A stretch of 61,318 bases of DNA, taken from Ignavibacteria bacterium (GTDB lineage Bacteria > Bacteroidota > Ignavibacteria > Tepidaquicellales > Tepidaquicellaceae). How positions within the stretch are numbered: the first letter of the stretch is position 1; the number at the start of each line of letters is the position of its first letter. The stretch covers positions 1 to 61,318 of the forward strand of contig JADHVP010000003.1 in the NCBI GenBank assembly GCA_016783945.1. Reading direction: 5' to 3'. The notes beneath the pieces are model-generated. The model ran no database searches, had not been told where the DNA came from, and saw nothing but the letters and a program-made list of their open reading frames with translations. The position numbers and the translations under genes were made by a program. Positions 1-8,831 of this stretch are shown piece by piece.

Positions 1-112
1 CGAATTGTTCTGATTTTACAGAATTATTAATAAAGAGAATAAATGCAAATACTGCAATTATTTCTATTATTAAAAAATTCTTTTTTATTATTAAGTTTTT
101 TATGTTTGACAT
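1..112 (-). CDS. N-terminus of a secreted protein, cut by window edge
   Basis: This frame is too short for the ORF track. It begins with ATG at 112-110 on the minus strand, a few bases after a GGGGGA ribosome-binding sequence, and stays open to base 1. The 37 visible residues begin MSNIKNLIIKKNF and continue into a long hydrophobic stretch (IIEIIAVFAFILFI) followed by polar residues, which is the layout of a signal peptide or a membrane anchor. The rest of the protein lies outside the window, so the family cannot be named. It is transcribed away from the M14 carboxypeptidase gene, so the 525-base gap between them should hold divergent promoters. Confidence 0.6.
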   Translation of the reverse strand, partial: MSNIKNLIIKKNFLIIEIIAVFAFILFINNSVKSEQF

Positions 113-637
113 GATTTCCCCCTATGCAAAATGCATAAATGTTTTAGAAAAAAGTTTAATTAGGTTAAATTAAAAAATAAAGATTTTTTGAAAAGAAGAA
201 ATATTTTGTGAATTTGCTTCACTGCTTTTTATAAATAAGGTTTATGGTTTTTAAAAATTTTTTTGTTGTTGGGAAAAGTCCCTTTTTATGCTGAGTTTAT
301 ACTATTTTTAACAATGAAGTAATATTACTGCTTAATTCTATAAATAGTAGCTTAATTACTTAGTTCAATTTACAAACATAAATATTTGTTGTCAAGGCTA
401 AAATAAAAAACATAAAAACTTTATTAATAACAATATCAAAATTAATTATTTTTTTTCTTTAAGATTTGTTTAATTATTACTTATGTTTGATGAATCGGCT
501 TCTATGTTATGAATTTTTTTTATTTGGTAAATGAATATATTATTTTATATCTTTGCTAAACAAATAAATTTTTAAACGATATTATTTCTCATCTGTATTT
601 AAAAATTCAGGGGAAAATCTAAGATAAAATAAATAAA
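113..637. other. AT-rich divergent intergenic region
   Basis: No gene was found in these 525 bases. The sequence is very AT-rich with many short A and T runs. One promoter-like pair of boxes for the downstream gene is listed separately. A weak 4-bp hairpin with a following T run (GGGAAAAGTCCC near 271) is the only other structure seen and is not strong enough to call a terminator. Confidence 0.5.
523..555 (+). promoter_or_regulatory. putative Bacteroidota-type promoter
   Basis: TTTG at 523-526 and TATCTTTG at 548-555 are 21 bases apart, matching the TTTG / TAnnTTTG layout known for the primary sigma factor of Bacteroidota. It would place the transcript start about 75 bases before the M14 carboxypeptidase gene. 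Such boxes arise by chance in AT-rich DNA, so this is a candidate only. Confidence 0.35.
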
Positions 638-3043
638 ATGCAAAAATCAATTTTCAGTAACATAAACTTTTTACCAATTATTTTTTCTATTATTTTTTGC
701 GTATCGATTTTGAATATTTCATCGGCACAGGATAATTTGAATAATAATAATTCGCAATCAAAATATTCCCAGGTAAGAATTTTTATCGCATCACAACAGG
801 ATATACAGCGACTTGCAAATTCTGGTTTGTTCTTAGACCATGGTATTCGCAAGGATAACTTTTTTGAAACCTGGTTATCTGAAGTGGAGATTAAGATGCT
901 TCAATTATCGGGTGTAAGTTATGATGTAACTATTCCAGATTGGGATTATTATTACAATTCATTACCAAAAATGACTCCGACCGAAATACAGGATGCGATA
1001 CAGGAATCTATTGACGATTATAATGTAAGTCACAGCATATATGGAACTATGGGGGGACATTTAAAATGGGAAGAAGCTATTGCCAAGCTTGATTCAATGA
1101 AAAGTGAATACCCGGGTTTAATCTCTACAAAGTTTTCAATTGGAAACAGTTATGAAAATAAACCTCTCTGGACTGTACGAGTATCTAACAATCCTGAAGT
1201 TGTATCGGGTAAGCCACAAATTTGGTTAAACGGAATGACACATGCCCGTGAACCATTAGGTATGTCAAATATTCTTTATTACATGTACTGGTTGTTTGAA
1301 AACTACAATATAGATCCTATTGCAACATATATTTTAAATAATAGAGAAATCTATGTAACACCTTTTATTAACCCGGATGGTTATTATTATAATCAAACAA
1401 CTAATCCGAATGGTGGAGGTATGTGGAGGAAAAACAGAACTCCTCAAGGTAGCTATACAGGTGTGGATTTAAACAGGAATTATGGTATATATCAATTTTG
1501 GAATTCGTCAAATGGGGGTTCTAGTACTAATCCATCGAGTGATACCTACAGGGGTACAGCTCCTTTCTCTGAACCTGAAACTCAAGTTGTACGTGATTTT
1601 GTAAATTCAAAGAGTTTTAAATCCATTTTCAACTATCATACTTATGGTAATTATTTAATCAGACCATGGGCATGGTGTGATCCTATTGCACCTCCAGACA
1701 GTATGACCTATCATGAATGGGCAGCGGACATGACACAGTTCAATAGTTATTTATACGGAGTGGCATCCACAACAGTAGGTTATAAAGTCAGGGGAGATGC
1801 TTGTGATTGGATGCATCACGATTCGGGACATGCTAAAACATTTCCGTTTACTCCTGAAGTTGGAACAGCAGGTTTCTGGCCCTCACAATCCTTGATTCTT
1901 CCTCAAGCACAAAGTTGTGTCTGGATGAATATATATCATTGTATGATTGCTGGCGCCTTTATCTACCCTAATTTAACTCAGTTTAATCAACAGTATTATA
2001 ATCCGGGTAATAGCGGTAACTTGAGAGTTCTTTTTAAAAACAAAGGACAAGCTTCTGCTCAGAATGTTAAAATCCAGTGGACATCACCAAGTTCTTATAT
2101 TACGATACCAACAAGTGTATACTCATATCCAAATATTAATTCACTCGTTAAAGATAGTTCTATTTTTAATTTTTCACTATCAGGCTCTGTACCCAATAAT
2201 TCTGCGATACCAACCGTTTTGAAATTCAAACAAGAAGATACAAACATTGTACATACAGAAGCCCTTTATGTTTTGATTGGAACGGGCTTAACTACATTTG
2301 CCGATAGTGCTGAGAATGGTTTTAGTAACTGGACAACTAACCAAGGATGGGCTGTAACGACCTCTCAATATCATACTCCCACTCATTCATTTACAGATAG
2401 TCCATTCGGCAGTTATCAGAATAATGCTAACAATTCAATGACATTGAGTGCTCCGATAAACATAAGTTCATACCCGGTTGTTTTCTTGAGTTTTTGGCAT
2501 AGGTACAATACGGAAGCTGGTTATGACTATTGTAACGTTGAAGTATCGAGCAATAATGGAATCACCTGGCAAAAAATATCATCTTATAATGGAGTACATA
2601 CCTCATGGACTCAAGAAGTATTTGATATAACTTCTTATGCAAATGGAACATCTCAGTTAAAGATTAGATTTACTTTAACCAGTGATGTTTACATTACTGC
2701 AGATGGCTGGTATGTCGATGATATTAAATTGACAAATTACACTAACGTAGTGACAAACATTAATCCTAACATCACAACTTTAAAATATTCATTGCTACAA
2801 AATTACCCGAATCCATTCAACCCAAATACTACGATTAAATTTGAAATTCCAAGAGCAGAATTCACACAATTAGTAATATATGATGCTCTCGGAAGGGAAG
2901 TTGCTAAATTAGTCAGCAAGGAACTGACAGCGGGTAGCTATGAAGTTGAATGGAATGCAGAGAACTATGGAAGCGGTATTTATTTCTATCAGTTAAAAGC
3001 GGGAAGCTTTATAGAAACTAAGAAGATGATGCTGTTGAAATAA
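638..3043 (+). CDS. Secreted M14 zinc carboxypeptidase with T9SS sorting domain
   Basis: The protein should remove C-terminal residues from peptides outside the cell or at its surface. A signal peptide covers about residues 1-30. The M14 catalytic domain spans about 130-440, with the zinc ligands in HARE (H202, E205) and NYHTYGN (H334), the substrate-binding WRKNR and DLNRNYG motifs, and the general base in FTPEVGT (E407), so all key residues are present. Residues about 590-715 form a MAM/immune-inhibitor-A-like beta domain (DGWYVDDIKL). The last 80 residues are a type IX sorting domain (NYPNPFNP, ending KKMMLLK), expected to be cut off during export across the outer membrane. The ATG at 638 gives a sensible signal peptide. 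It is a single-gene unit followed by another T9SS cargo gene. Confidence 0.93.
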   Translation: MQKSIFSNINFLPIIFSIIFCVSILNISSAQDNLNNNNSQSKYSQVRIFIASQQDIQRLANSGLFLDHGIRKDNFFETWLSEVEIKMLQLSGVSYDVTIPDWDYYYNSLPKMTPTEIQDAIQESIDDYNVSHSIYGTMGGHLKWEEAIAKLDSMKSEYPGLISTKFSIGNSYENKPLWTVRVSNNPEVVSGKPQIWLNGMTHAREPLGMSNILYYMYWLFENYNIDPIATYILNNREIYVTPFINPDGYYYNQTTNPNGGGMWRKNRTPQGSYTGVDLNRNYGIYQFWNSSNGGSSTNPSSDTYRGTAPFSEPETQVVRDFVNSKSFKSIFNYHTYGNYLIRPWAWCDPIAPPDSMTYHEWAADMTQFNSYLYGVASTTVGYKVRGDACDWMHHDSGHAKTFPFTPEVGTAGFWPSQSLILPQAQSCVWMNIYHCMIAGAFIYPNLTQFNQQYYNPGNSGNLRVLFKNKGQASAQNVKIQWTSPSSYITIPTSVYSYPNINSLVKDSSIFNFSLSGSVPNNSAIPTVLKFKQEDTNIVHTEALYVLIGTGLTTFADSAENGFSNWTTNQGWAVTTSQYHTPTHSFTDSPFGSYQNNANNSMTLSAPINISSYPVVFLSFWHRYNTEAGYDYCNVEVSSNNGITWQKISSYNGVHTSWTQEVFDITSYANGTSQLKIRFTLTSDVYITADGWYVDDIKLTNYTNVVTNINPNITTLKYSLLQNYPNPFNPNTTIKFEIPRAEFTQLVIYDALGREVAKLVSKELTAGSYEVEWNAENYGSGIYFYQLKAGSFIETKKMMLLK

Positions 3044-3070
3044 CAGGAACACTTTTAGAAATTTATTTTT

Positions 3071-3121
3071 AACGCTTTGCGTCTTTGCATGTGCATTCTT
3101 TATGTGGGGACGCAAAGTTTG
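3071..3121. repeat. Inverted CTTTGCGTC / GACGCAAAG repeat
   Basis: CTTTGCGTC and GACGCAAAG can pair over 9 bp across a roughly 27-base loop between two T9SS cargo genes. The CGCAAAG word also appears near 34.5 kb and 35.47 kb, so this is probably one copy of a dispersed intergenic repeat. There is no clear T run, so a terminator role is not supported. A second small hairpin, GTTTATT-GTAG-AATAAAC, follows at 3121-3138. Confidence 0.5.
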
Positions 3122-3152
3122 TTTATTGTAGAATAAACAAAGGAGTTAGAAA

Positions 3153-5396
3153 ATGTTATCAAAATTTATTTTTTACCTAATCGTTGTACAATTACTTTTA
3201 ATTCAATTCTTACCTTTATCCGCTCAAGATAATCAGGGAGATTTAGAATTAAAGGATTTATCGGTTTCAATAAATGGGTCGATCTTACTTCCAATAATCA
3301 ATCCTGATGCAAAAATTATATCAGAAAATAGAAAGTATTGGTGTTCATTTGTTATTGGAAAAGTTACTGATGAAGATAGAGAGTTAGTTAATTTTAAATT
3401 ATTCTTTAAGAATGAGCTATTGTTTGTTCTTCCAAAAGCTCCCGGTTCTGACGTTGATATATCAAACGCAGGATATGTAGTATTCTTCGATCACTCTGAA
3501 CATTTTCGAAATAAATTAAAACTCCATTTCTATTCTCCAAATGGTAAATTTCTATTTAGTAGATCTTATTCGGGTGCTGATATGTTTGGCTTTTCTAAAT
3601 CGGGTAACAAATTCGGAATTAGAAATGCTGAAAATTTATTAGTTGTTTCGATTTTAGATAGGACAGTTGAAAAATTTGAGAAAGGATACCAGTTTGATGT
3701 GTCAGAAAATGACAAACTGATAGCTGTTGCATTGGTGAATAAGATTAAAATTTATGGTTATGGTAGTTTAATCAGAATTATAAAAACAGGCTTGAGCTAT
3801 CCCCGTAAGGTTCAGGTATATGCGGACAAACAAATAGTGGCTGTAGTTGATAAAAGAACGCTCCATGTTTACTCGATAACAGATGGAAGATTAATATTTC
3901 TTAAACAAATTAACGGTGCTCTTTCGTATCGTGATTTAAAAATAGTTGGAGATAAAATTGTAACCGGTATTCATAAAAGAACGGAAACTGAATCAAGAGG
4001 ATTACTACGGACTTATTCAATAAACGGTAATTTGAATAAAGAGATGCAATCATTAGGTAGACAGATAAAACATTTTGAGGGAATTGACCTGCCAAAACAA
4101 AACAATTCAGATTATGATCCTATCCCCTGGCCCTTTGCTCCTTTCGATAGTATGCGAACGATCTGGAATCATTATGAACAGCACATGGGTTCAGGAATTA
4201 CTTCTTCCTATTTACATCAGGGTTTAGATCTCATCACACCAATCGGTGAACATACTTATGCAGTTGCTGATGGCATTGTGAAGTGTGTATTAACTCTTGG
4301 AGGAGCATCTTACTGGAGAATAGCTATTAGCGACACGCAGGCAGCCGGGTTTTCGGATGGTTGGCTATATGCACATTTGATTCAAAATACTATTCAGTTT
4401 GATGTAGGGGATACTGTGCAAATTCACGATTATCTTGGGGATATTATTTACTGGTCTTCTAATTGGGGACACATTCATTTTGTACAGATTCGCGATTCCG
4501 GATTAGTATGGTCTTACTCGGATAATGAATGGGGGATTAATTTTAATCCGATGCTGGCACTGCAACCGTTAGCTGATACGACATCGCCTTATATCGATAC
4601 AGTTTTCAATTATTCAAAATTTGGTTTTTGTTTGAATGAAACGAGTACTTACCTTCAACCTGATAGTCTTTATGGTGATATTGATATTATAGTTAAAGTA
4701 ATTGATTATGCAGGTGCTTCGGAATGGCAGCAGCCTGCTTACCGTACATATTACTGGATTAAGAAAGTGTCCAATGATAGCTTGATATTTCCAAGGACAA
4801 TGGGACAAATCTTAAACCATCAATATCCTTTTTACGAAGGTAATCATTACGTACCTTATGCAACTGTAATTTATAAAAGGGATGCAATACTTCATGGTTC
4901 AAGCTGGATGAGTACAGTTAGAAACTTCCATCATGTAGTGACAAACAGTAATGGGGATTCTTTAATAGAACTATCCGAAAAAAATCTTGCGTTCTCTACA
5001 TCAAACTATTTAGATGGTGCGTACAGAATTTTTATAGAAGTTTTTGATGAAGCGGGTAATTCTGACATAGACAGCATGGACGTGCAATTTAAAAATGGAA
5101 TTACATCTGTTGTTGGAAATAATGAAGAACCTGTTTCATATTCTTTGAAGCAGAATTTCCCAAACCCATTCAACCCTGAAACCAAAATTGAATTTGAGAT
5201 TCCTAAAAAGGAATTTGTTCAGCTAATAATTTATGATGTTCTTGGCAGGGAAGTTGCAATGCTGGTTAATGAAGAATTGAAAGCAGGGAGTTATAATGTT
5301 GTTTGGAATGCAGAGAAAAATGGTAGTGGAGTTTATTTCTATAAGATAAAGGCAGGAGATTATACAGATATTAAGAGAATGTTATTGGTTAAATAA
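3153..5396 (+). CDS. Secreted M23-family metallopeptidase with T9SS sorting domain
   Basis: The protein has a signal peptide (residues 1-25, ending PLSAQ), then a 300-residue beta-rich region with WD/propeller-like repeats. A LytM/M23 peptidase domain lies at about 330-450 with the zinc ligands in HQGLD (H355, D359), plus H408 (LYAHL) and HIHF (H440, H442). This family cuts peptidoglycan cross-bridges or glycine-rich peptides. After a further beta region, the C-terminus (about 665-747) is a T9SS sorting domain (NFPNPFNP, ending KRMLLVK). The start is preceded by AAAGGAG at good spacing. The N-terminal region is not a family I can name, so the substrate is uncertain: the protein may act on another organism's wall or on surface proteins. 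It is followed by a strong terminator. Confidence 0.85.
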   Translation: MLSKFIFYLIVVQLLLIQFLPLSAQDNQGDLELKDLSVSINGSILLPIINPDAKIISENRKYWCSFVIGKVTDEDRELVNFKLFFKNELLFVLPKAPGSDVDISNAGYVVFFDHSEHFRNKLKLHFYSPNGKFLFSRSYSGADMFGFSKSGNKFGIRNAENLLVVSILDRTVEKFEKGYQFDVSENDKLIAVALVNKIKIYGYGSLIRIIKTGLSYPRKVQVYADKQIVAVVDKRTLHVYSITDGRLIFLKQINGALSYRDLKIVGDKIVTGIHKRTETESRGLLRTYSINGNLNKEMQSLGRQIKHFEGIDLPKQNNSDYDPIPWPFAPFDSMRTIWNHYEQHMGSGITSSYLHQGLDLITPIGEHTYAVADGIVKCVLTLGGASYWRIAISDTQAAGFSDGWLYAHLIQNTIQFDVGDTVQIHDYLGDIIYWSSNWGHIHFVQIRDSGLVWSYSDNEWGINFNPMLALQPLADTTSPYIDTVFNYSKFGFCLNETSTYLQPDSLYGDIDIIVKVIDYAGASEWQQPAYRTYYWIKKVSNDSLIFPRTMGQILNHQYPFYEGNHYVPYATVIYKRDAILHGSSWMSTVRNFHHVVTNSNGDSLIELSEKNLAFSTSNYLDGAYRIFIEVFDEAGNSDIDSMDVQFKNGITSVVGNNEEPVSYSLKQNFPNPFNPETKIEFEIPKKEFVQLIIYDVLGREVAMLVNEELKAGSYNVVWNAEKNGSGVYFYKIKAGDYTDIKRMLLVK

Positions 5397-5418
5397 TAAT
5401 TCACTTTATTTATAACTC

Positions 5419-5455
5419 AATCCCCCTTCTTGGAAACAGAAAGGGGGATTTTTTA
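5419..5455 (+). terminator. Rho-independent terminator after the M23 gene
   Basis: AATCCCCCTT and AAGGGGGATT form a perfect 10-bp stem with a 12-base loop, followed by TTTTTT. It lies 23 bases after the stop codon of the M23 peptidase gene. Confidence 0.9.
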
Positions 5456-5518
5456 TACCCCTTTCTGTTTAGGTAGACTATCTCCCGAACTTAATTTGCC
5501 CCCTTGCATTTATAAACA

Positions 5519-5812
5519 TAATAAATGTATTTATAGCCCCTATTATTACAATTATAGCGATTATTAAAACGTTAATAGCCTCTGTTAACGTCTTTACAAC
5601 CGCTGTTAACGTCTTTACAGCCGCTGTAAAGATGATTACAGCCATCAGAATTGTAATTATTACCGCTGTAAATGTATTTATAACGACTGTAATTGCGTTT
5701 CCAGCCTCTATAATTACAATTATAACGGTTATATAAACGTTAATAGCCTCTGTTAACGTTTTAATAGCTGCTGTAAAGATTAATATTGTCGTGATAATTA
5801 ACCATAAATCTT
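5519..5812. repeat. 21-bp tandem array of imperfect palindromes (about 14 units)
   Basis: From 5519 the sequence divides without any indel into 21-base units starting at 5519, 5540, 5561, 5582, 5603, 5624, 5645, 5666, 5687, 5708, 5729, 5750, 5771 and (degenerate) 5792. The typical unit reads CTGTTAACGTCTTTACAGCC plus one base. Units differ at many positions, but their ends stay roughly self-complementary: CTGTAA...TTACAG in one, TATAATT...AATTATA in another, CTAT...ATAG in a third. One frame is open for about 75 codons and would give a V-N-V-F-T-A-A heptad, but it has no start codon and is broken by a TAA. The array sits between two convergent T9SS genes. It is not a CRISPR: there are no spacers. 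Confidence 0.85.
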
Positions 5813-5908
5813 CTAAATAATACCTTGTCCGTGTCCATAAATGAGAGATTTCCTAAAAAAAGCTTGATTTTATCATATTTTGAGGAATTTGAGATGACCT
5901 CTCTGTTT

Positions 5909-5962
5909 CCCCTCCCTGCCTGCTGCAAGCATGGCTTAGTAAGGAGGGGACTAAGGAGGGGT
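5909..5962. repeat. G/C-rich intergenic inverted and direct repeat
   Basis: CCCCTCCCT at 5909 faces AAGGAGGGG at 5941, and the words AAGGAGGGG / CTAAGGAGGGG are repeated in tandem just before the end of the SBBP gene. The high local GC in a very AT-rich region suggests a dispersed intergenic element rather than unique sequence. It could fold as a weak terminator for the minus-strand gene, but no T run follows. Confidence 0.4.
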
Positions 5963-5971
5963 CTTGTGAAA

Positions 5972-8632
5972 TTACTTAATTAAAATCATCTTCTTTACAT
6001 CGGAAAAATCATTTGTCGTTAATTTATAGAAATATACACCGCTTGGATAAGCTGAACCATCCCAATCAACTTCGAAGCTTCCTGCATTAAGTTTTTCATT
6101 CACAAGAGTAGAAATTTCTTTCCCGAGAATGTCATAGACAATCAATTTTGTAAGAGATGATTCACGAATATCAAACCTAATATTTGTTGTGGGATTGAAT
6201 GGGTTGGGATAGTTTTGATGTAATACATATTTATCTGGAACGTGTGAAGATAAAACTTGAATACCAATAGCACCCGAAGGTCTAAATCCGAGAATGAAAG
6301 CATCTAAAGTACCTCCTCCGAACGTACCTTGATAATAAGCTCCACCTCCCGGATCCATTACAGGGAAGTCAGAACTCCAAGTATATCCAGTAACTAATAT
6401 ATTGTTATTTCCATCTGAAGTTATCGAATGTCCTCTATCTCCGTCATACAATCCTCCACTCCCTCCATAGTACGTAGCCCAGTACCGAACACCGCTTGAA
6501 CTAAATTTTAATATGAATGCATTTACTTTGCCTGAACCTGAATATGTTCCCTGGAAATATGCACCGCCTCCTGGATTATGTAATGGAAAGTTAGTGCTGT
6601 TAGTATATCCTGTAACTAATATATTATTATTCTCATCTGTAGTTATTGAACCTCCATAATCAGAACCATTCCCACCATAATAAGTAGACCACAGGCGGAC
6701 ACCCGTTGAGTTAAACTTTAATAAAAAAGCATCAAAAATTCCTCCAATAGTATTTTGAAAATAAGCACCACCCCCAGGATTTTGTAATGGAAAATTTGAA
6801 CTAGCACTTCCAGTTACCAAAATATTATTATCATCATCTGTGGTTATTGAGTAACCTTGACAATAAGAACCATAATGAGTTGCCCATTGCCTTAAGCCTG
6901 CGGAATTAAACTCTAATATAAAAATATCATAATAACCTCCTAATGCTCCTTGGAAATATGTACTCCCTCCTGGATTATATGTTGGGAAATTTGCACTTTC
7001 CGTAAATCCTGTTATAAGAATATTGTTGTTTCCATCTGTTGTTATTGAATTTCCTATATCCCATAAGTATCCTCCATAATAAGTAGCCCAAAGTTGTACA
7101 CAATTTGAGTTAAATTTTAAAATAAAAATATCAGCACTTCCCGCATTTGCACCTTGATAGAAATATCCACTGCCGGGATTATATACAGGAAAGTCTGTAC
7201 TAAATGTATACCCTGTAACTAAAATATTATTATAACCATCTGTTACTATTGACAATGCTAGATCAACACTATCTCCTCCATAGTACGTAGCCCACTGCCT
7301 AATACTACTCGAATTAAATTTTAAAATAAAAGCGTTAGGGTTTTCATAACTTCCACCAATATTCTGAAAATAAGCTCCTCCCCCCGGATTTTGTAATGGA
7401 AAGTTATAGTTACTTGAAGTCCGTCCCGTAACCAAAACATTATTAACTAAATCTGTTGTTATTGAATATCCATAATCAAAACCATTTCCTCCATAGAATG
7501 TAGCCCAAAGTCGTATTCCATATGAATTAAACTTTAAAATAAATGCGTCTGTGCTTGAATTTGTACCTTGGAAATAAGCTCCACTTCCTGGATTCTGAAG
7601 GGGAAAATTTGAACCCGAGGTATATCCTGTAACTAATATATTGTTATCGGTATCTGTTGTTATTGAGTATCCGCCATCACTTCCACTTCCCCCATAATAA
7701 GTTGCACCAATATAAGGATCAATTATAAGTTCTTTCGTTTTATCATATTCTACTGTATTAATTCTTATTGTTCCATCTGTATCTTTTATGTAGTTACTTT
7801 CAACGATTTTACCATCAGATTGGTAAGTTAATAATACATCTGTTTCCAACTCTCCGAAAGGATTTACGGCTCTTATCTTTCCTTCTTCAGTAATGTAAAT
7901 TTCATCTTCGTTTTTATACTTAAGTTTTATATCTTCAACATCACCGCCAGGTTTTACGAAGAAGTCATATTTCAAACCTTTCTCATTACTATAGTAAACA
8001 AGGTCAATGTTATTATACACATTTTTGTATATTACTTTTCTGTAGCCGTGAACGTTTGCTATTCCATCCGAACAGTGAGCATAATAATAATTGAAGTACT
8101 CTGTTGTCTGCTCTTCGTTCACTGTCTTGAAATTCTGATTCATTCCTACAATGTCCAAATCCATTCTATACATCTTAACCTTTTTTTCCTTCATATCATC
8201 TTTAAAAGGATCATGAATTCTATCCATTTCTTTATTACCCGCTGCCAGGTTGTTTGGAAGGTCTTCATACTTATAAAAGACGAAGCTCATTCCTTTATTT
8301 GTTAAATAAAGGTCAACTCCGTTAAGCTCTGCTTTATAGAGAATGTCCGGTCTGAGCTTTCCTTCGGTGTCTATAATCTGTCCTATGTTAGGTATGAAGA
8401 TAACATCTTTAGAAGCGGATTTTATAAGACTGCTCTTATCGTTCTTATTAGTAGTGTACTCAGCCAATTTCATCGGGCTGTTCAACTGTAATTTCAGGTA
8501 GTCCGTTGTCTGAACTAAAGATTTTACGATGTTAGAATTATTATTACTTGTTTGGATAGTTTTCTCTTTGTAAGAAAAACTGAACAGGAAAACACAAAAG
8601 AATAAAACAGAAATGAATAATTTTGTTTTCAT
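5972..8632 (-). CDS. SBBP-repeat (seven-bladed beta-propeller) T9SS cargo protein
   Basis: The protein has a signal peptide, then an N-terminal domain (about residues 75-310) of the kind usually found in front of SBBP repeats (NIGQI..., KYDFFVKPGG). Seven repeats of about 65-75 residues follow (about 311-790), each built as ATYYGG ... SITTD.NNNILVTGYT ... FPLQNPGGGAYFQ ... DAFILKFNSSG. Seven copies fit one closed beta-propeller. The last 85 residues are the T9SS sorting domain (NYPNPFNP, ending KKMILIK). The repeats are visible at DNA level as roughly 210-225-base imperfect direct repeats from about 6260 to 7700. The likely role is a surface or extracellular binding protein; no catalytic motif is seen. 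It converges on the M23 gene across the 21-bp array. Confidence 0.9.
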   Translation of the reverse strand: MKTKLFISVLFFCVFLFSFSYKEKTIQTSNNNSNIVKSLVQTTDYLKLQLNSPMKLAEYTTNKNDKSSLIKSASKDVIFIPNIGQIIDTEGKLRPDILYKAELNGVDLYLTNKGMSFVFYKYEDLPNNLAAGNKEMDRIHDPFKDDMKEKKVKMYRMDLDIVGMNQNFKTVNEEQTTEYFNYYYAHCSDGIANVHGYRKVIYKNVYNNIDLVYYSNEKGLKYDFFVKPGGDVEDIKLKYKNEDEIYITEEGKIRAVNPFGELETDVLLTYQSDGKIVESNYIKDTDGTIRINTVEYDKTKELIIDPYIGATYYGGSGSDGGYSITTDTDNNILVTGYTSGSNFPLQNPGSGAYFQGTNSSTDAFILKFNSYGIRLWATFYGGNGFDYGYSITTDLVNNVLVTGRTSSNYNFPLQNPGGGAYFQNIGGSYENPNAFILKFNSSSIRQWATYYGGDSVDLALSIVTDGYNNILVTGYTFSTDFPVYNPGSGYFYQGANAGSADIFILKFNSNCVQLWATYYGGYLWDIGNSITTDGNNNILITGFTESANFPTYNPGGSTYFQGALGGYYDIFILEFNSAGLRQWATHYGSYCQGYSITTDDDNNILVTGSASSNFPLQNPGGGAYFQNTIGGIFDAFLLKFNSTGVRLWSTYYGGNGSDYGGSITTDENNNILVTGYTNSTNFPLHNPGGGAYFQGTYSGSGKVNAFILKFSSSGVRYWATYYGGSGGLYDGDRGHSITSDGNNNILVTGYTWSSDFPVMDPGGGAYYQGTFGGGTLDAFILGFRPSGAIGIQVLSSHVPDKYVLHQNYPNPFNPTTNIRFDIRESSLTKLIVYDILGKEISTLVNEKLNAGSFEVDWDGSAYPSGVYFYKLTTNDFSDVKKMILIK

Positions 8633-8725
8633 CTTAAATAATTATTAAAATTAGAAAAACGAAAAACAATTATAGTAGTGATAGTACTTGCAGATAGTAT
8701 GTTTTTCATACCTACCTCGTTTAAT

Positions 8726-8757
8726 CAAAAATAGATAATTTATTATAAACAATCAAA
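8726..8757 (-). promoter_or_regulatory. putative promoter of the SBBP gene
   Basis: Read on the minus strand, TTTG (8757-8754) and TATTTTTG (8733-8726) are 20 bases apart, a very good match to the Bacteroidota TTTG / TAnnTTTG arrangement. It would give a leader of about 85 bases for the SBBP-repeat gene. Confidence 0.42.
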
Positions 8758-8831
8758 CAGATTTTTTCAACAAGTTTTTATCTTTCCTTTTTAATATATT
8801 TATTCAAATTAGCATTACTTATTTTTGCTGC

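Noticed and set aside
5519-5737. Open frame through the 21-bp array with a heptad-like V-N-V-F-T-A-A repeat
   Set aside because: It has no start codon after the preceding stop, no ribosome-binding site and ends in a TAA inside the array, so it is better explained by the repeat than as a gene.
5519-5812. CRISPR array
   Set aside because: The units touch each other with no spacers, they are too variable and no cas genes are present.
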